Counted from the stretch's first letter, positions 1-8,865 are shown. The stretch: DNA of 64,000 nt from Thalassospira xiamenensis M-5 = DSM 17429 (GCF_000300235.2 NZ_CP004388.1:1903501-1967500); one strand, 5' to 3'. Made by a program: numbers and translations. Notes: generated by a model not told the origin, from the sequence alone.

Positions 1-2005
1 CACGCACGATGAACCGTGCGGGATGGATCGCATCCATCAGGGACTTTTCGAGCGGCAGGGGCATATTGCAAATCTCGCTGGCAATTATTTCGGCGGCAAG
101 AGGGGCTGCGATCAGCCCACGCGCGCCAAATCCGGTACAGATATACACGTCTTTGTGGTAAGGCGCATCGATATATCGCGCCGCCTTTTTCCCTTTGTCT
201 ATATCGTGATAGGCCGAAAGATAGGCATCGTAATCCGGTGCTGGACCGATCATTGGCAGGTGATCCGGGGTTGTGGTCCGCAATGCCGCCCGACCGTCAA
301 GTTTTATCGCTTCCAGCCTATCGGCAAGCTCGGGCATGACGCGGCTCAACTGTCGGCGGTTATGGGCATGGTCAGTTTCGCGCAGGTCTGTCTGATCATC
401 ATTGCGATCAAATGTCGCACCAAAAACATGGATACCCGCACGCGCCGGGGTCAGGTAGCCTTTATGACTGAGCACGCAGCGAATTTTGTCGTCGCCATAG
501 CATTCGCGCAATGCGCTGTCGTCAAAGTAACTGATTTGTCCGCGTACCGGGCGCAGATAGTCTGAAAGCCATGCGGTTTGATCAAGCCCCGTTGTTTCGG
601 TCGCACCGGCAATGATCACAGCGTCAAAGGGGCCAAATTCCTGCCCCCCAACCGAATGCAGGACCTTGTCCGTACCATCTTCGGAAATTGCAGCAATCGG
701 TGTGTTGATGTGGCACTCGATCCCGCTGGCAAGACAGGTCACCAGCGATGGTGGATTGACCCAGCCAGCACCAGGATAAAACAAGCCGCCATGGGGCAGC
801 GGCAACCCAAAGGCGCTACTCGCAGCTTCACGGTCCAGAACATGAACCAGATCGGGGCTGTCCGGCAGGCGCTGCATCATGCCTGCCTGACGCTCTTCGT
901 CGCGCTGGCTGGAAATCAGATCCAATACGCCGCAAAAATCGGCTTCGATCTTCCCTGCTTTGGACAGGCTCCGCACCAGTCTTTGGCTGTATCGAAAGCC
1001 CGCTTCGTAAAATCGTCCTGTTATGGCGTTATCAGCTGTGAAATAGGGTTCAAGCATCCCGATGGGATTGCCTGATGCCGCATTTGCCAGGCGTTCGGAT
1101 TTTTCAAAAAGTGTAACCGTACATCTGCGATTTTGAAGCGCCCGTGCACAGGCGGCCCCGGCCATGCCGCCGCCAATGATCGCGACACGTTTGTTATCCG
1201 TCACCTTTGGCAATACAAACCAAGGGTTTTCGTCCATTCCTTTGCCGCGATCTGCGTTTTCATCGGTCCCTTTCGGGGCAAGGCGGGCCGTGATCATATC
1301 GCGCTTATAGGCATATCCCTTGCGCTTGGCGACTTCAAACCCGGCCTGTTCCAGCCCATCACGCACGATGCGTGCTGCACTGAATGTCGCAAGGGTGGCA
1401 CCATCACGGCTTGATGCCGCGGCAAGGGCGGTGAACAATTCCGGTCGCCACATATCGGGATTGCGCGACGGGGCAAAACCGTCAAGGAACCAGCAATCGA
1501 CCATTCCGTGATAATCGCGATAACAGTCAATCGCATCCCCGATCAGGAGTGTCAGCGTGACCGAACCATCGCCCAGATCAAACCGGTGCACACCGGGCAA
1601 CATCGTTCCGGTTGGCCATTGTGTGACCAGTTGGTCTGAAATTTCGGCCAATTCCAGCCAGTTCTGATGCGCGCGCGCCATCGCATCACGCGTCAGCGGG
1701 AATTTCTCGACCGATACGAAATGAAGCCGTTTGGACCGCGCCGGGTCCTTTTGCCAGCAATCCCACGCGGCAAGGAAATTTAATCCTGTGCCAAAGCCGG
1801 TTTCACCAATCGTGAAATTCTCGCGGTTTTGCCATGCCTCGGGCAGGTTATTGCCCGCAACAAACACATATTGCGTTTCGGCCAATCCGTTTTTTGGATT
1901 GTAATAGATATCACCAAATTGCGGGGAAAAGGGGACGTTGCCTTCCCGCCATGTAATGCCGCCGGTTTGTCTCGCGGCTTCGGGCGATTGTTCATCTGCG
2001 CTCAT
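1..2005 (-). CDS. mnmC: MnmC, bifunctional tRNA wobble-uridine modification enzyme (partial, 3' end missing)
   Basis: The enzyme finishes the mnm5s2U34 modification in tRNA: a C-terminal FAD domain removes the carboxymethyl part of cmnm5U and an N-terminal methyltransferase domain methylates nm5U. The frame is open from the ATG at 2005 to the left edge (about 668 codons, close to the usual length of the family), so only a few C-terminal residues can be missing. The N-terminal half shows the methyltransferase motif GETGFGTGLNFL and the acidic WFLDGFAPSRNP segment. From about residue 270 a dinucleotide-binding motif VAIIGGGMAGAACARAL opens the FAD oxidoreductase domain. Its ATG overlaps the TGA of dusA (ATGA, 2002-2005), so the two tRNA-modification genes are probably translationally coupled. 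Confidence 0.93.
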   Translation of the reverse strand, partial: MSADEQSPEAARQTGGITWREGNVPFSPQFGDIYYNPKNGLAETQYVFVAGNNLPEAWQNRENFTIGETGFGTGLNFLAAWDCWQKDPARSKRLHFVSVEKFPLTRDAMARAHQNWLELAEISDQLVTQWPTGTMLPGVHRFDLGDGSVTLTLLIGDAIDCYRDYHGMVDCWFLDGFAPSRNPDMWRPELFTALAAASSRDGATLATFSAARIVRDGLEQAGFEVAKRKGYAYKRDMITARLAPKGTDENADRGKGMDENPWFVLPKVTDNKRVAIIGGGMAGAACARALQNRRCTVTLFEKSERLANAASGNPIGMLEPYFTADNAITGRFYEAGFRYSQRLVRSLSKAGKIEADFCGVLDLISSQRDEERQAGMMQRLPDSPDLVHVLDREAASSAFGLPLPHGGLFYPGAGWVNPPSLVTCLASGIECHINTPIAAISEDGTDKVLHSVGGQEFGPFDAVIIAGATETTGLDQTAWLSDYLRPVRGQISYFDDSALRECYGDDKIRCVLSHKGYLTPARAGIHVFGATFDRNDDQTDLRETDHAHNRRQLSRVMPELADRLEAIKLDGRAALRTTTPDHLPMIGPAPDYDAYLSAYHDIDKGKKAARYIDAPYHKDVYICTGFGARGLIAAPLAAEIIASEICNMPLPLEKSLMDAIHPARFIVR

Positions 2006-2997
2006 GCAGACAATACCTCGGCATCTTCTTTGGAAACCAGTGCCAGTGCCTCTCGCACCGTATCAACACCCGCGCCCTTGCGATGGGCATTTTCGCTTAA
2101 ATACCGGCGCCATTGTTTGGCTCCGCGCATCTGCTGAAACAGGCCAAGCATATGCCGCGTCACGTGGCCAAGCGTCCCGTTGTTCGATTTCAGATGTTCG
2201 TCGATATAGGGCAACATCGCCTCTGCCACCTGATGACGGCTTAAGGGCTTTGTATCATCGCCATAAAAACGCCGATCCACATCCGAAAGCACATAGGGGT
2301 TCTGATAGGCTTCCCGCCCGATCATCACGCCGTCCACCTGTTTCAGATGTTCTTCGGTTTCATCCAGTGTCTTGATGCCGCCATTGATCAGGATTTCAAG
2401 TTCCGGCAATTCCTGTTTCAACTGGTAAACCAGTTCATATTTAAGCGGCGGGACTTCGCGGTTTTCCTTGGGACTAAGCCCGTTCAGCCATGCCTTGCGG
2501 GCATGCACGATGAAAGTTCTGCACCCGGCATCCGCCACGGTTTCCACAAACCGTTTAAGCGATGGGTAATCTTCCTGATCGTCGATACCGATACGGTTTT
2601 TAACCGTCACCGACGCGTTACTGGTCGCGATCATCGCCTTGACGCAATTTGCCACGACATCGGGGGTCGCCATCAGACAGGCACCAAACGCACCATTCTG
2701 CACGCGATCCGACGGGCAGCCGCAATTCAGGTTTATCTCGTCATAGGCATAATCATTGGCAATCTCGCAGGCACGCGCCAGATCATCGGGGTTGCTGCCG
2801 CCCAGTTGCAGGGCAACGGGATGCTCTGCCGTGTTATAGCGCAAATGCCGGTCCGCCCCACCATGGATGATCGCACCCGTGGTAACCATTTCGGTATAAA
2901 GCAGCGCATGCCGACTGATCTGCCGCAAGAAATAGCGATCATGCCGATCTGTCCAATCCATCATCGGGGCGACGGAAATACGCCGATTGACAGTCAT
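2002..2997 (-). CDS. dusA: tRNA-dihydrouridine synthase DusA
   Basis: FMN enzyme that reduces uridines in the tRNA D-loop to dihydrouridine. The protein starts MTVNRRISVAPMMDWTDRH, typical of DusA, and contains the catalytic-cysteine segment NLNCGCPSDRVQ near residue 95 and the DusA-type stretch HARKAWLNGLSPKENR near residue 165. The reading frame is open up to 3231, but homology to the family begins at the ATG at 2997, giving 331 residues, the normal length. The longer form would run into the start of the divergent gene at 3142. It is followed by mnmC with a 4-bp overlap, forming a tRNA-modification operon. Confidence 0.93.
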   Translation of the reverse strand: MTVNRRISVAPMMDWTDRHDRYFLRQISRHALLYTEMVTTGAIIHGGADRHLRYNTAEHPVALQLGGSNPDDLARACEIANDYAYDEINLNCGCPSDRVQNGAFGACLMATPDVVANCVKAMIATSNASVTVKNRIGIDDQEDYPSLKRFVETVADAGCRTFIVHARKAWLNGLSPKENREVPPLKYELVYQLKQELPELEILINGGIKTLDETEEHLKQVDGVMIGREAYQNPYVLSDVDRRFYGDDTKPLSRHQVAEAMLPYIDEHLKSNNGTLGHVTRHMLGLFQQMRGAKQWRRYLSENAHRKGAGVDTVREALALVSKEDAEVLSA

Positions 2998-3141
2998 ACC
3001 GAGTTGTTCCTGAACCTGAGCACGTGAATGGGGTTGCCGATTTCCGGGCGCGGTCTTTATATATGTTCCGGGATTTAGGGTCAAAACCCATTCGGCGATG
3101 CATGGCTGCATCGCACATTGCGCGACATACAGGAAGCATTC

Positions 3142-3495
3142 ATGATTACGGTCTATGGCATCAAAAACTGCGATACAGTCAAAAAATCCCTTAAATGGTT
3201 CGACGCCAAGGGGATTGATCACAAGTTTCATGATTTCCGCATTGACGGAATTGATGCCAAAACCATTGAAGGGTGGCTTGCCGAAGTCGGCGGCAAAACC
3301 CTGATCAATAAACGCGGGCCAAGCTATCGTAATCTTTCCGATGGCGACAAGGCCGTGCTTGAAAATGACGATGCGGCGGCCGCCGTCATCCTTGCGGCCA
3401 ATCCGACCGTGATCAAACGGCCGGTTGTCGATTTCGGCACAACCCGCACGGTAGCCTATGATGAAGGACGCTGGTCCGAACTGGCTGGGGCATGA
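3142..3495 (+). CDS. ArsC/Spx/YffB-family thioredoxin-fold reductase-like protein
   Basis: A 117-residue protein of the ArsC superfamily. It begins MITVYGIKNCDTVKKSLKWF, with a single N-terminal cysteine in a glutaredoxin-like position as in E. coli YffB, and ends with the RPVVDFGTT segment typical of the family. Members are thought to be glutathione-dependent thiol reductases; whether this one reduces arsenate cannot be told, and no ars genes are nearby. The start at 3142 is supported by an AGGAAG Shine-Dalgarno 5 nt upstream; an in-frame start at 3118 lacks one. The stop overlaps the next gene (ATGA), so the two are co-translated. Confidence 0.88.
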   Translation: MITVYGIKNCDTVKKSLKWFDAKGIDHKFHDFRIDGIDAKTIEGWLAEVGGKTLINKRGPSYRNLSDGDKAVLENDDAAAAVILAANPTVIKRPVVDFGTTRTVAYDEGRWSELAGA

Positions 3496-4187
3496 GTGAC
3501 AGGATGATGGACGCGATTGTGACTAAACCTGTCGTGCGTGGCGTGATCTTTGATTGTGATGGTGTTCTGGTTGATACCGAAAACCTGGCAAACAGGGTTC
3601 TGACCGATCTGCTGTGCGAATATGGCTGTGACATGACCCCGGCGCAAAGCCACCAATTCTTTATAGGTGGCACGCTGGCGGCTGTTGCACCCAAAATGGC
3701 CGAATCTTTTGGTGTGACCTTGCCTGACGACTGGATTAAGGAATGTTATGCCAGAACCTTCAAATCATTTGAAAAAGATTTGAAGCCATATCCAGACCTT
3801 GATCCTGTTCTCGACCTTCTGGATGCGAAGGGGATCCCGATGGCAATCGGTAGCAACGGCCCGCATGACAAAATGGATGTATCGCTTGGCAAGGTCGGGT
3901 TGCTGGATCGTTTTCGTGGTCGGATATGCTCCGCCCACGATGTGCAACATGCAAAACCGGCCCCCGATGTTTATTTGCTGGCTGCTGAAAAAATCGGTAT
4001 CGACATCACCGAATGCGTGGTTATTGACGACAGCATCAGCGGCGTGCGCGCCGGTGTTGCATCGGGGGCCACGACAATCGGTCTGGTCGATCTGACATCG
4101 GCGGATGCTCTGAGCGGGGCAGGGGCGCATTATGTCGCAGAAAATCATCTGGCATTACGTGACTTTCTGGCTGATTGGCTTGCTTGA
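3492..4187 (+). CDS. HAD-superfamily hydrolase (beta-phosphoglucomutase/phosphatase-like, subfamily IA)
   Basis: A 231-residue haloacid dehalogenase-type phosphatase. Motif I is IFDCDGVLVDTE (about residues 18-29), motif II is the GSNGPHDK segment (about 120), motif III lysine lies in HAKPAPDVYL (about 153) and motif IV is VVIDDSISGV (about 180). Such proteins dephosphorylate small sugar phosphates or phosphoglycolate, or act as phosphomutases. The substrate cannot be assigned. The cap helices sit between motifs I and II, the C1 cap arrangement. It overlaps the upstream ArsC-like gene by 4 bp and is the last gene of that pair. Confidence 0.87.
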   Translation: MSDRMMDAIVTKPVVRGVIFDCDGVLVDTENLANRVLTDLLCEYGCDMTPAQSHQFFIGGTLAAVAPKMAESFGVTLPDDWIKECYARTFKSFEKDLKPYPDLDPVLDLLDAKGIPMAIGSNGPHDKMDVSLGKVGLLDRFRGRICSAHDVQHAKPAPDVYLLAAEKIGIDITECVVIDDSISGVRAGVASGATTIGLVDLTSADALSGAGAHYVAENHLALRDFLADWLA

Positions 4188-4194
4188 CAAAAAA

Positions 4195-4228
4195 GGCGGC
4201 ATCGCAATCGATGCCGCCCGTCCTCAAA
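4195..4228 (-). terminator. Rho-independent terminator of ggt
   Basis: A perfect 10-bp stem (GGCGGCATCG at 4195-4204 with CGATGCCGCC at 4209-4218) is followed on the minus strand by TTTTTT. It lies between the convergent HAD and ggt genes and is oriented to end the ggt transcript. Confidence 0.8.
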
Positions 4229-4244
4229 TCATCGAAATCTATAT

Positions 4245-6020
4245 TTACCCGCCGATAACAATGCCTTCGCGTCGTGGATCTGCCCCGCCAATCAGACCCT
4301 GATCGGTAATCCGGATGATGTGCAAACCGGAATTAAGATCGCGGATCTGGGTTTTGAAACCGCGTTGCTGAAGGTATGGCTCAAGAGCCTCGGCCTCTGT
4401 TCCGGCCTCGATATCAAAGGTTCCGAACCGGTTGATCAGATGGGGCATGTTGATGGCCTGCTGCGGGTCCAAGCCCCAGTCAATCATCCCGACTAGCGCC
4501 TGTGCGACATACCCGATAATCCGCGATCCGCCCGGTGACCCGGCGGCGATAACCGGTTTGCCTTCCTGCATGACGATTGTCGGCGCCATGGAAGAACGCG
4601 GGCGTTTGCCCGGTTCCAGCCGATTGGCAATCGGCACACCGTTGCTGTGTGTCTTGAACGAAAAATCGGTCAGTTCATTGTTCAACATAAAGCCGCGCAC
4701 CATCAGGCGCGACCCAAAGCCGTTTTCAATGGTGGTGGTCATCGACACAACGTTACCCATGGCATCGACAATTGAAAAATGGCTGGTGCTGGGGAATTCA
4801 ATTGCTTCATCATCGGCAAGCCGCATGGCGTGGCTGAACGCGGGCATGCCCGGTTCCACACTTTCCAGCGCGTGGTCGCTTTCCAGAAGCTTCGATCTTT
4901 GCGCCAGATAGTCCTTGTCCAGTAATCCGGTTAAAGGCATCGGCACAAAATCGATATCAGCCATATATCGCCCGCGATCAGCAAAGGCCAAACGTGATGC
5001 ATCACCAATCAATCGCCAGCTTTCCGGTGATTTGGGGCCAAAATCACCAATATCAAACGGTTCGATTAGCCCAAGTATCTGTCCGACCGTCAGGGCACCG
5101 GATGATGGCGGGCCCATTCCACATATTTCATATCCGCGATAATCGGCGCAAACCGGATCACGTTCCTTGACAGTATAATTGGCAAGGTCTTTCAGGGACA
5201 GAACACCGGGGTTCCAGCTTGCCCCCTGAATCTTGTTAACGATGTCATTGGCAATCGGCCCAAAATAGAACCCGTCAGTACTGTTTTGTGCCAACACATT
5301 AAGGGTATTGGCATATTCCGGGTTTTTCAGAAGCGCACCTTCTTCAAGCGGCGCGCCATTGCTGTCAAAGAAATAGCCCTTTGCGGTGTCATCGCGCGAG
5401 AGCTTTTCGGCATCCTCGGCGATCAGTCCGGCAAGGCGAGGGGAGACATTAAAACCGATTTCGGCGCGCTCTATGGCAGGGGCCAGCAATGTGGGCCATT
5501 CCAGTTGACCCCATTTTTCGTGGGCTACTTTCAGTAATGCTGGTGTTCCCGGTGTCCCGACGGACCGACCGCCGACAACCGCATCATAAAATTCCATTGG
5601 TTCGCCTGTTTCGGTCTGAAACAGGGTCGGTGTGGCGGCCATCGGCGCCGTTTCGCGGCCATCCATGGTTGTCAGCTTACCGCTGCGCGCATCAAAATAA
5701 ACCAGAAAGGCACCGCCGCCCAGTCCCGACGACTGTGGCTCAACTAGTCCAAGCATCGTCTGAACGGCGACCATGGCATCAATGGCATTGCCGCCGCGAC
5801 GAAGCACATTTGCACCGGCTTCAACCGCCAGCGGGTTGGCCGCCGTAACCATCCAGTTCGGGGCGCGAACAGCGTCGCGATGTGAAACCGGCGATGTCGC
5901 ACTTTCGGGCGCAATCGTATCCGTGGCCTGTTGTGCATGGACGGGCAGTGTCAGTAATATCGCCGTTGCACTGCTCAGCAGAAAGGACCGCAGACGGAAA
6001 CCTTTGATCATGTGGGGCAT
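4245..6020 (-). CDS. ggt: Gamma-glutamyltransferase (periplasmic)
   Basis: Ntn-hydrolase that splits or transfers the gamma-glutamyl group of glutathione and other gamma-glutamyl compounds. The precursor has a signal peptide (basic MIKGFRLRS, hydrophobic core, cleavage likely after VHA near residue 29). The catalytic threonine of the mature small subunit is in STSHFSIVD at about residue 412, where autocleavage would occur, and GSPGGSRIIG lies in the small subunit. Length (591 aa) is normal. I chose the ATG at 6020, which has AAGG upstream; ATGs at 6056 and 6011 are also in frame. It could release glutamate or amines from gamma-glutamyl compounds, but is far from the gamma-glutamyl cluster at 52-57 kb. 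Confidence 0.93.
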   Translation of the reverse strand: MPHMIKGFRLRSFLLSSATAILLTLPVHAQQATDTIAPESATSPVSHRDAVRAPNWMVTAANPLAVEAGANVLRRGGNAIDAMVAVQTMLGLVEPQSSGLGGGAFLVYFDARSGKLTTMDGRETAPMAATPTLFQTETGEPMEFYDAVVGGRSVGTPGTPALLKVAHEKWGQLEWPTLLAPAIERAEIGFNVSPRLAGLIAEDAEKLSRDDTAKGYFFDSNGAPLEEGALLKNPEYANTLNVLAQNSTDGFYFGPIANDIVNKIQGASWNPGVLSLKDLANYTVKERDPVCADYRGYEICGMGPPSSGALTVGQILGLIEPFDIGDFGPKSPESWRLIGDASRLAFADRGRYMADIDFVPMPLTGLLDKDYLAQRSKLLESDHALESVEPGMPAFSHAMRLADDEAIEFPSTSHFSIVDAMGNVVSMTTTIENGFGSRLMVRGFMLNNELTDFSFKTHSNGVPIANRLEPGKRPRSSMAPTIVMQEGKPVIAAGSPGGSRIIGYVAQALVGMIDWGLDPQQAINMPHLINRFGTFDIEAGTEAEALEPYLQQRGFKTQIRDLNSGLHIIRITDQGLIGGADPRREGIVIGG

Positions 6021-6111
6021 GTCACCAACCTTTTTGTTGTGGTTCTGATGGCCCATGCTTCCAGAAATGGTGGTGATTGAAAAGAAAACAGTTGGGGACG
6101 TTCAGAAAAAC

Positions 6112-6143
6112 AAAAGGCAGAATGCGCTAACATCCTGCCTTTA
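6112..6143 (-). terminator. Terminator overlapping the end of the alpha/beta hydrolase gene
   Basis: Inverted repeat AAAGGCAGAATG/CATCCTGCCTTT (one mismatch) with A/T runs on both sides. On the minus strand it is followed by TTTTG. The TAA stop of the hydrolase (6141-6143) abuts the hairpin. Confidence 0.7.
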
Positions 6144-7007
6144 AAACTGAATTCGTTTTTTGTAATCAATCAGGCTGCGGTCTTCTTTGAGGTACTGTCC
6201 TGTTTTTCGACCACGTTTTTTTTCAAGCCATTTGGCAATTTGGGATGATGCTTTTTCCCATTTTGCGTCAAGCATCATCGCGTGTGCGATATCATCAAGC
6301 AGAATGCAATCCGCGCCCAAACGCTTCGCGGTATGATTGACCAGCTCGCTTTGAATGATCTCATCATTACGTGCCCCGATGGCCAATATCGGCGGCAGAT
6401 CTGTTTGCGATAGAAACACAGGATTGGCGCCCATCATATCCATCAGGGCGCGGTGGCTTTCCGTTTCAAGGCGACCGAAATAAATCATGCCTTCGTCCTC
6501 GGCGATGTCGGGCGACAGCATGGCACGCCCAAGCCTGTCTCGCAGCAGGGTATGCGGTCCTATGGCCTGAAGCCAGAACATCTGAAGATAAAGATCGGGC
6601 TTTGCCATCGCCATCATGGTGTTGCTGGCAAGAAGGCCCTCCGGCGGGACGGATGCCATCAGTACCGCAGCGGCGGCCTTATGTTTTTCAAGATATTTCT
6701 GGATGATGTAACCACCCATCGAATGCCCGATCAGGATCGGCTTCTGTCCCAGCGTATCGACAACGGTTTCAAGGTCTTCGACATAATCATCAATCGACGC
6801 CAGACTGCGAAGGTCGCGTCCACCGCTGCCACCATGGCCGCGCAGTGAAAATGAGATGGTTTCAAACCCCTGATCGGCAAACCAGGTCAGGAAATGCTCG
6901 TTCCAGCACCAGGCACCGGTAAACGCACCATGGACGAAAACAATTGGGTTTTTACATTTGGGCTTGTTGCCTGGGTTACGGCGAAAAATTTCCAATTCGG
7001 GACTCAT
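6141..7007 (-). CDS. Alpha/beta-fold hydrolase
   Basis: A 288-residue serine hydrolase. It shows the oxyanion-hole region IVFVHGAFTGAWCW (about residue 22), the nucleophile elbow LIGHSMGGYIIQ (about residue 97), an acidic residue in ILAIGARNDEII and a histidine in DIAHAMMLD near the C-terminus: a full Ser-Asp-His triad. Substrate unknown; related proteins include esterases, lactonases and haloperoxidase-like enzymes. The ATG at 7007 has a strong AGGAGG 5 nt before it. No signal peptide, so cytoplasmic. It lies divergent from the CRP-family regulator at 7260, with 250 bp between. Confidence 0.88.
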   Translation of the reverse strand: MSPELEIFRRNPGNKPKCKNPIVFVHGAFTGAWCWNEHFLTWFADQGFETISFSLRGHGGSGGRDLRSLASIDDYVEDLETVVDTLGQKPILIGHSMGGYIIQKYLEKHKAAAAVLMASVPPEGLLASNTMMAMAKPDLYLQMFWLQAIGPHTLLRDRLGRAMLSPDIAEDEGMIYFGRLETESHRALMDMMGANPVFLSQTDLPPILAIGARNDEIIQSELVNHTAKRLGADCILLDDIAHAMMLDAKWEKASSQIAKWLEKKRGRKTGQYLKEDRSLIDYKKRIQF

Positions 7008-7259
7008 GGCAGGCCTCCTGCATGCGAATTGTGTAGGGATCCATATAATCTAACATGAAAATCGACGATTCGCATCCGCAGCATTCGTTTGGATAGAGTA
7101 TGGTCATACAATTGTATTGAAAATAGCCCCGAAATTGATTGCCGGTGATTGTCAGTGCCGACTGCTTTGCATATGATCCTAAGGGGATAGTCGGTATCGG
7201 TCACATTCGCGATGAACCGGTAAAACGATGAAAACGAGAGCATGGAAAAGCTGGGGTAG

Positions 7260-7940
7260 ATGGTAGAATTATCGGTGGTCGGTATTCTTGCGGGGCTTGA
7301 TCAAGCCGCACTTGCGGATGTCGAACGGCACATCAACCGAAAAACATTTTCGGCCGGTGCGCAGATCATTGAACCGGAATCGGACAGTTCGGATGTCTAT
7401 CTGATCCTGTCGGGTAAGGTCAGGATCGTGAATTATTCGCTATCGGGGCGTGAAATCACGCTGGAGGAAATCGGGGCCGGCGGCTGTGTCGGCCATCTTT
7501 CGGCCATCGATGGCGAACCCCGTTCGGCTTGTGTGCTGGCCGTTACCAATACCGATGTTGCCATTGTCAGTCCGGCCAATTTCGAAAAAGTCGTCAAGAA
7601 CCACCCATCTGTCGCCTGGAATGTCATTCATGAACTCGCGCGTATCGTGCGGACGTCGACCCGGCGGATTGTTGATGTCAGTACTCTTGGCGCGAACGAA
7701 CGTGTCGTGGCGGAAATTCTGCGCTGCGCACAGATCGCGATTGCAGGGGACGGATCGGCAACGTTAAACCCGGTGCCGGTTCATTCCGACATTGCCGGGC
7801 GTGTCAGCACATCGCGCGAAACTGTTGCGCGCGTTATGGGCAGTCTGGCGCGCAAGGGACTGGTGACCAAAAACGATACTGGTCTTTACGTTCCCGATGT
7901 ACGACGTCTGGAAGAATTCCTGAGTGAGTCGATCCATTGA
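7260..7940 (+). CDS. CRP/FNR-family transcriptional regulator
   Basis: A 226-residue regulator with an N-terminal cyclic-nucleotide-binding fold (about residues 10-125; DVYLILSGKVRIVNY, then GEPRSACVLAV) and a C-terminal winged helix (about 150-220). The recognition helix STSRETVARVMGSL carries Arg-Glu-x3-Arg in the same places as E. coli CRP (RETVGR), the residues that read TGTGA. There is no N-terminal cysteine cluster, so it is not an FNR-type oxygen sensor. A perfect TGTGA-N6-TCACA site lies 62 bp after its stop. The effector (cAMP or other) is not shown by sequence. Confidence 0.88.
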   Translation: MVELSVVGILAGLDQAALADVERHINRKTFSAGAQIIEPESDSSDVYLILSGKVRIVNYSLSGREITLEEIGAGGCVGHLSAIDGEPRSACVLAVTNTDVAIVSPANFEKVVKNHPSVAWNVIHELARIVRTSTRRIVDVSTLGANERVVAEILRCAQIAIAGDGSATLNPVPVHSDIAGRVSTSRETVARVMGSLARKGLVTKNDTGLYVPDVRRLEEFLSESIH

Positions 7941-8002
7941 TTTAATCAGGTCGGTTGCGAAATGATGAAATGTCGACAGAAAGTCGAAATTGTTTCGTCA
8001 AT

Positions 8003-8018
8003 TGTGACGGGTGTCACA
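8003..8018. promoter_or_regulatory. CRP-type operator TGTGA-N6-TCACA
   Basis: A perfect 5+5 inverted repeat (TGTGACGGGTGTCACA) matching the E. coli CRP consensus. Its centre is about 63 bp upstream of a possible transcription start near 8074 that follows a TTTAAA -10-like box (8062-8067), the geometry of a class I CRP-dependent promoter. The regulator encoded just upstream has the recognition-helix residues expected to bind this sequence. Confidence 0.65.
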
Positions 8019-8073
8019 GAAACCTTTGACCGTACAGGATAGAAAAACAGGGTGACGGGCATTTAAATGGTCC

Positions 8074-8133
8074 GGAACATCTCCCCCAAGAGAGTTTACT
8101 GGCCGTACATTTTTTTGTACGGCCATTTTTTTT
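8074..8133 (+). ncRNA. Candidate small RNA with C-rich loop and terminator
   Basis: Between the CRP-type operator and a strong terminator there is no ORF, but there is a compact RNA-like unit: a TTTAAA -10-like element at 8062-8067, a short hairpin TCTC (8080-8083)/GAGA (8090-8093) exposing a CCCCAA loop, and a 9-bp terminator stem. C-rich loops that can pair with Shine-Dalgarno sequences are common in alphaproteobacterial trans-acting sRNAs. The start site is a guess. Alternatively the hairpin simply terminates the regulator transcript 160 bp after its stop codon. Confidence 0.4.
8101..8133 (+). terminator. Rho-independent terminator
   Basis: Perfect 9-bp stem GGCCGTACA (8101-8109)/TGTACGGCC (8116-8124) with a T6 loop, followed by A and eight T residues. 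It would end either the CRP-family transcript or the candidate sRNA. Confidence 0.9.
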
Positions 8134-8213
8134 GCGTTTGATCATGGCGCGCCCAGCTACTGGTCTATAAAGTATCGCCAGTTTAAGGTTTTATAAAATC
8201 AGGAAACATCTTC

Positions 8214-8591
8214 ATGCGGTTATCTGTTGTTTTTGCGGGGCTTAATGGGGCAATTGCCGTCGCACTTGGTGCGTTTGCAACCCACAGCATGGCAGGCGAA
8301 GAAATGAGCCACGCCCGTGATCTTGTCGAAACTGCCGCACATTATCAGCTGGTTCATGCTGCGGGTGTTGCTGCCATCGCAGCCCTTGCCCATCAGGTGC
8401 CCGATGAACGGCTTTTGCGCTGGGCGGCATATGCAATGCTGGCAGGTATTTTATTCTTCTGCGGAGCGCTTTATGTCATTGCCTTTGCCGGGATAAGCGC
8501 CTTTGGCATGGTGGCCCCAATTGGCGGGCTGGCTTTCATTACCGGCTGGCTTATGTTGGCGGGGGCAGGCTGGAAAAGATTTTCAGCCTGA
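8214..8591 (+). CDS. DUF423 family small membrane protein
   Basis: A 125-residue inner-membrane protein with four hydrophobic segments (about residues 4-22, 44-60, 68-90 and 97-117). The start, FAGLNGAIAVALGAFATHSM, and the histidine-containing ETAAHYQLVHAAG segment are typical of the DUF423 family (YgdD/YwdK-like). No biochemical role is established. It stands alone and is followed by a bidirectional terminator shared with rpmG. Confidence 0.9.
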   Translation: MRLSVVFAGLNGAIAVALGAFATHSMAGEEMSHARDLVETAAHYQLVHAAGVAAIAALAHQVPDERLLRWAAYAMLAGILFFCGALYVIAFAGISAFGMVAPIGGLAFITGWLMLAGAGWKRFSA

Positions 8592-8628
8592 CGGGAGTTG
8601 GGGCGTTTCACCAGGTCCACCAGACAAT

Positions 8629-8662
8629 AAAAAAGACGCGACCCGAAGGTCACGTCTTTTTT
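8629..8662. terminator. Bidirectional terminator between DUF423 gene and rpmG
   Basis: Stem AAAAAAGACG-CGACC / GGTCACGTCTTTTTT around a CGAA loop, with A-runs on one side and T-runs on the other, between two convergent genes. Confidence 0.88.
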
Positions 8663-8697
8663 AAATTCCGGTAACCTAATCAGCCGAGGCTGAAAGA

Positions 8698-8865
8698 TTA
8701 CTTCATTTTCGCTTCTTTGAACTCGACGTGCTTGCGCACGACCGGGTCGTACTTGCGAAACGAGAATTTCTCGGTGGTATTCCGCGGGTTCTTCTTAACG
8801 ACGTAGAAGTAACCGGTGTCAGCGGTGCTTACCAACTTTACGAGGATCGAAGCGGGCTTCGCCAT
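8698..8865 (-). CDS. rpmG: 50S ribosomal protein L33
   Basis: A 55-residue basic protein of the large ribosomal subunit: it starts [20 protein letters not shown] and ends [12 protein letters not shown], the proteobacterial L33 pattern. It lacks the CxxC zinc pairs, so it is the zinc-independent form. Transcribed alone on the minus strand, with the shared terminator downstream. Confidence 0.96.
   Translation of the reverse strand: MAKPASILVKLVSTADTGYFYVVKKNPRNTTEKFSFRKYDPVVRKHVEFKEAKMK

Noticed and set aside
2347-3027. A 226-codon open frame on the plus strand
   Set aside because: Antisense to dusA; the product resembles no protein family.
7004-7243. A 79-codon frame ending in an ATGA overlap with the alpha/beta hydrolase
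   Set aside because: The overlap looked like coupling, but the start has no ribosome-binding site, the sequence has no protein-like pattern, and the region is the divergent promoter area. The AGGAGG in it serves the hydrolase.
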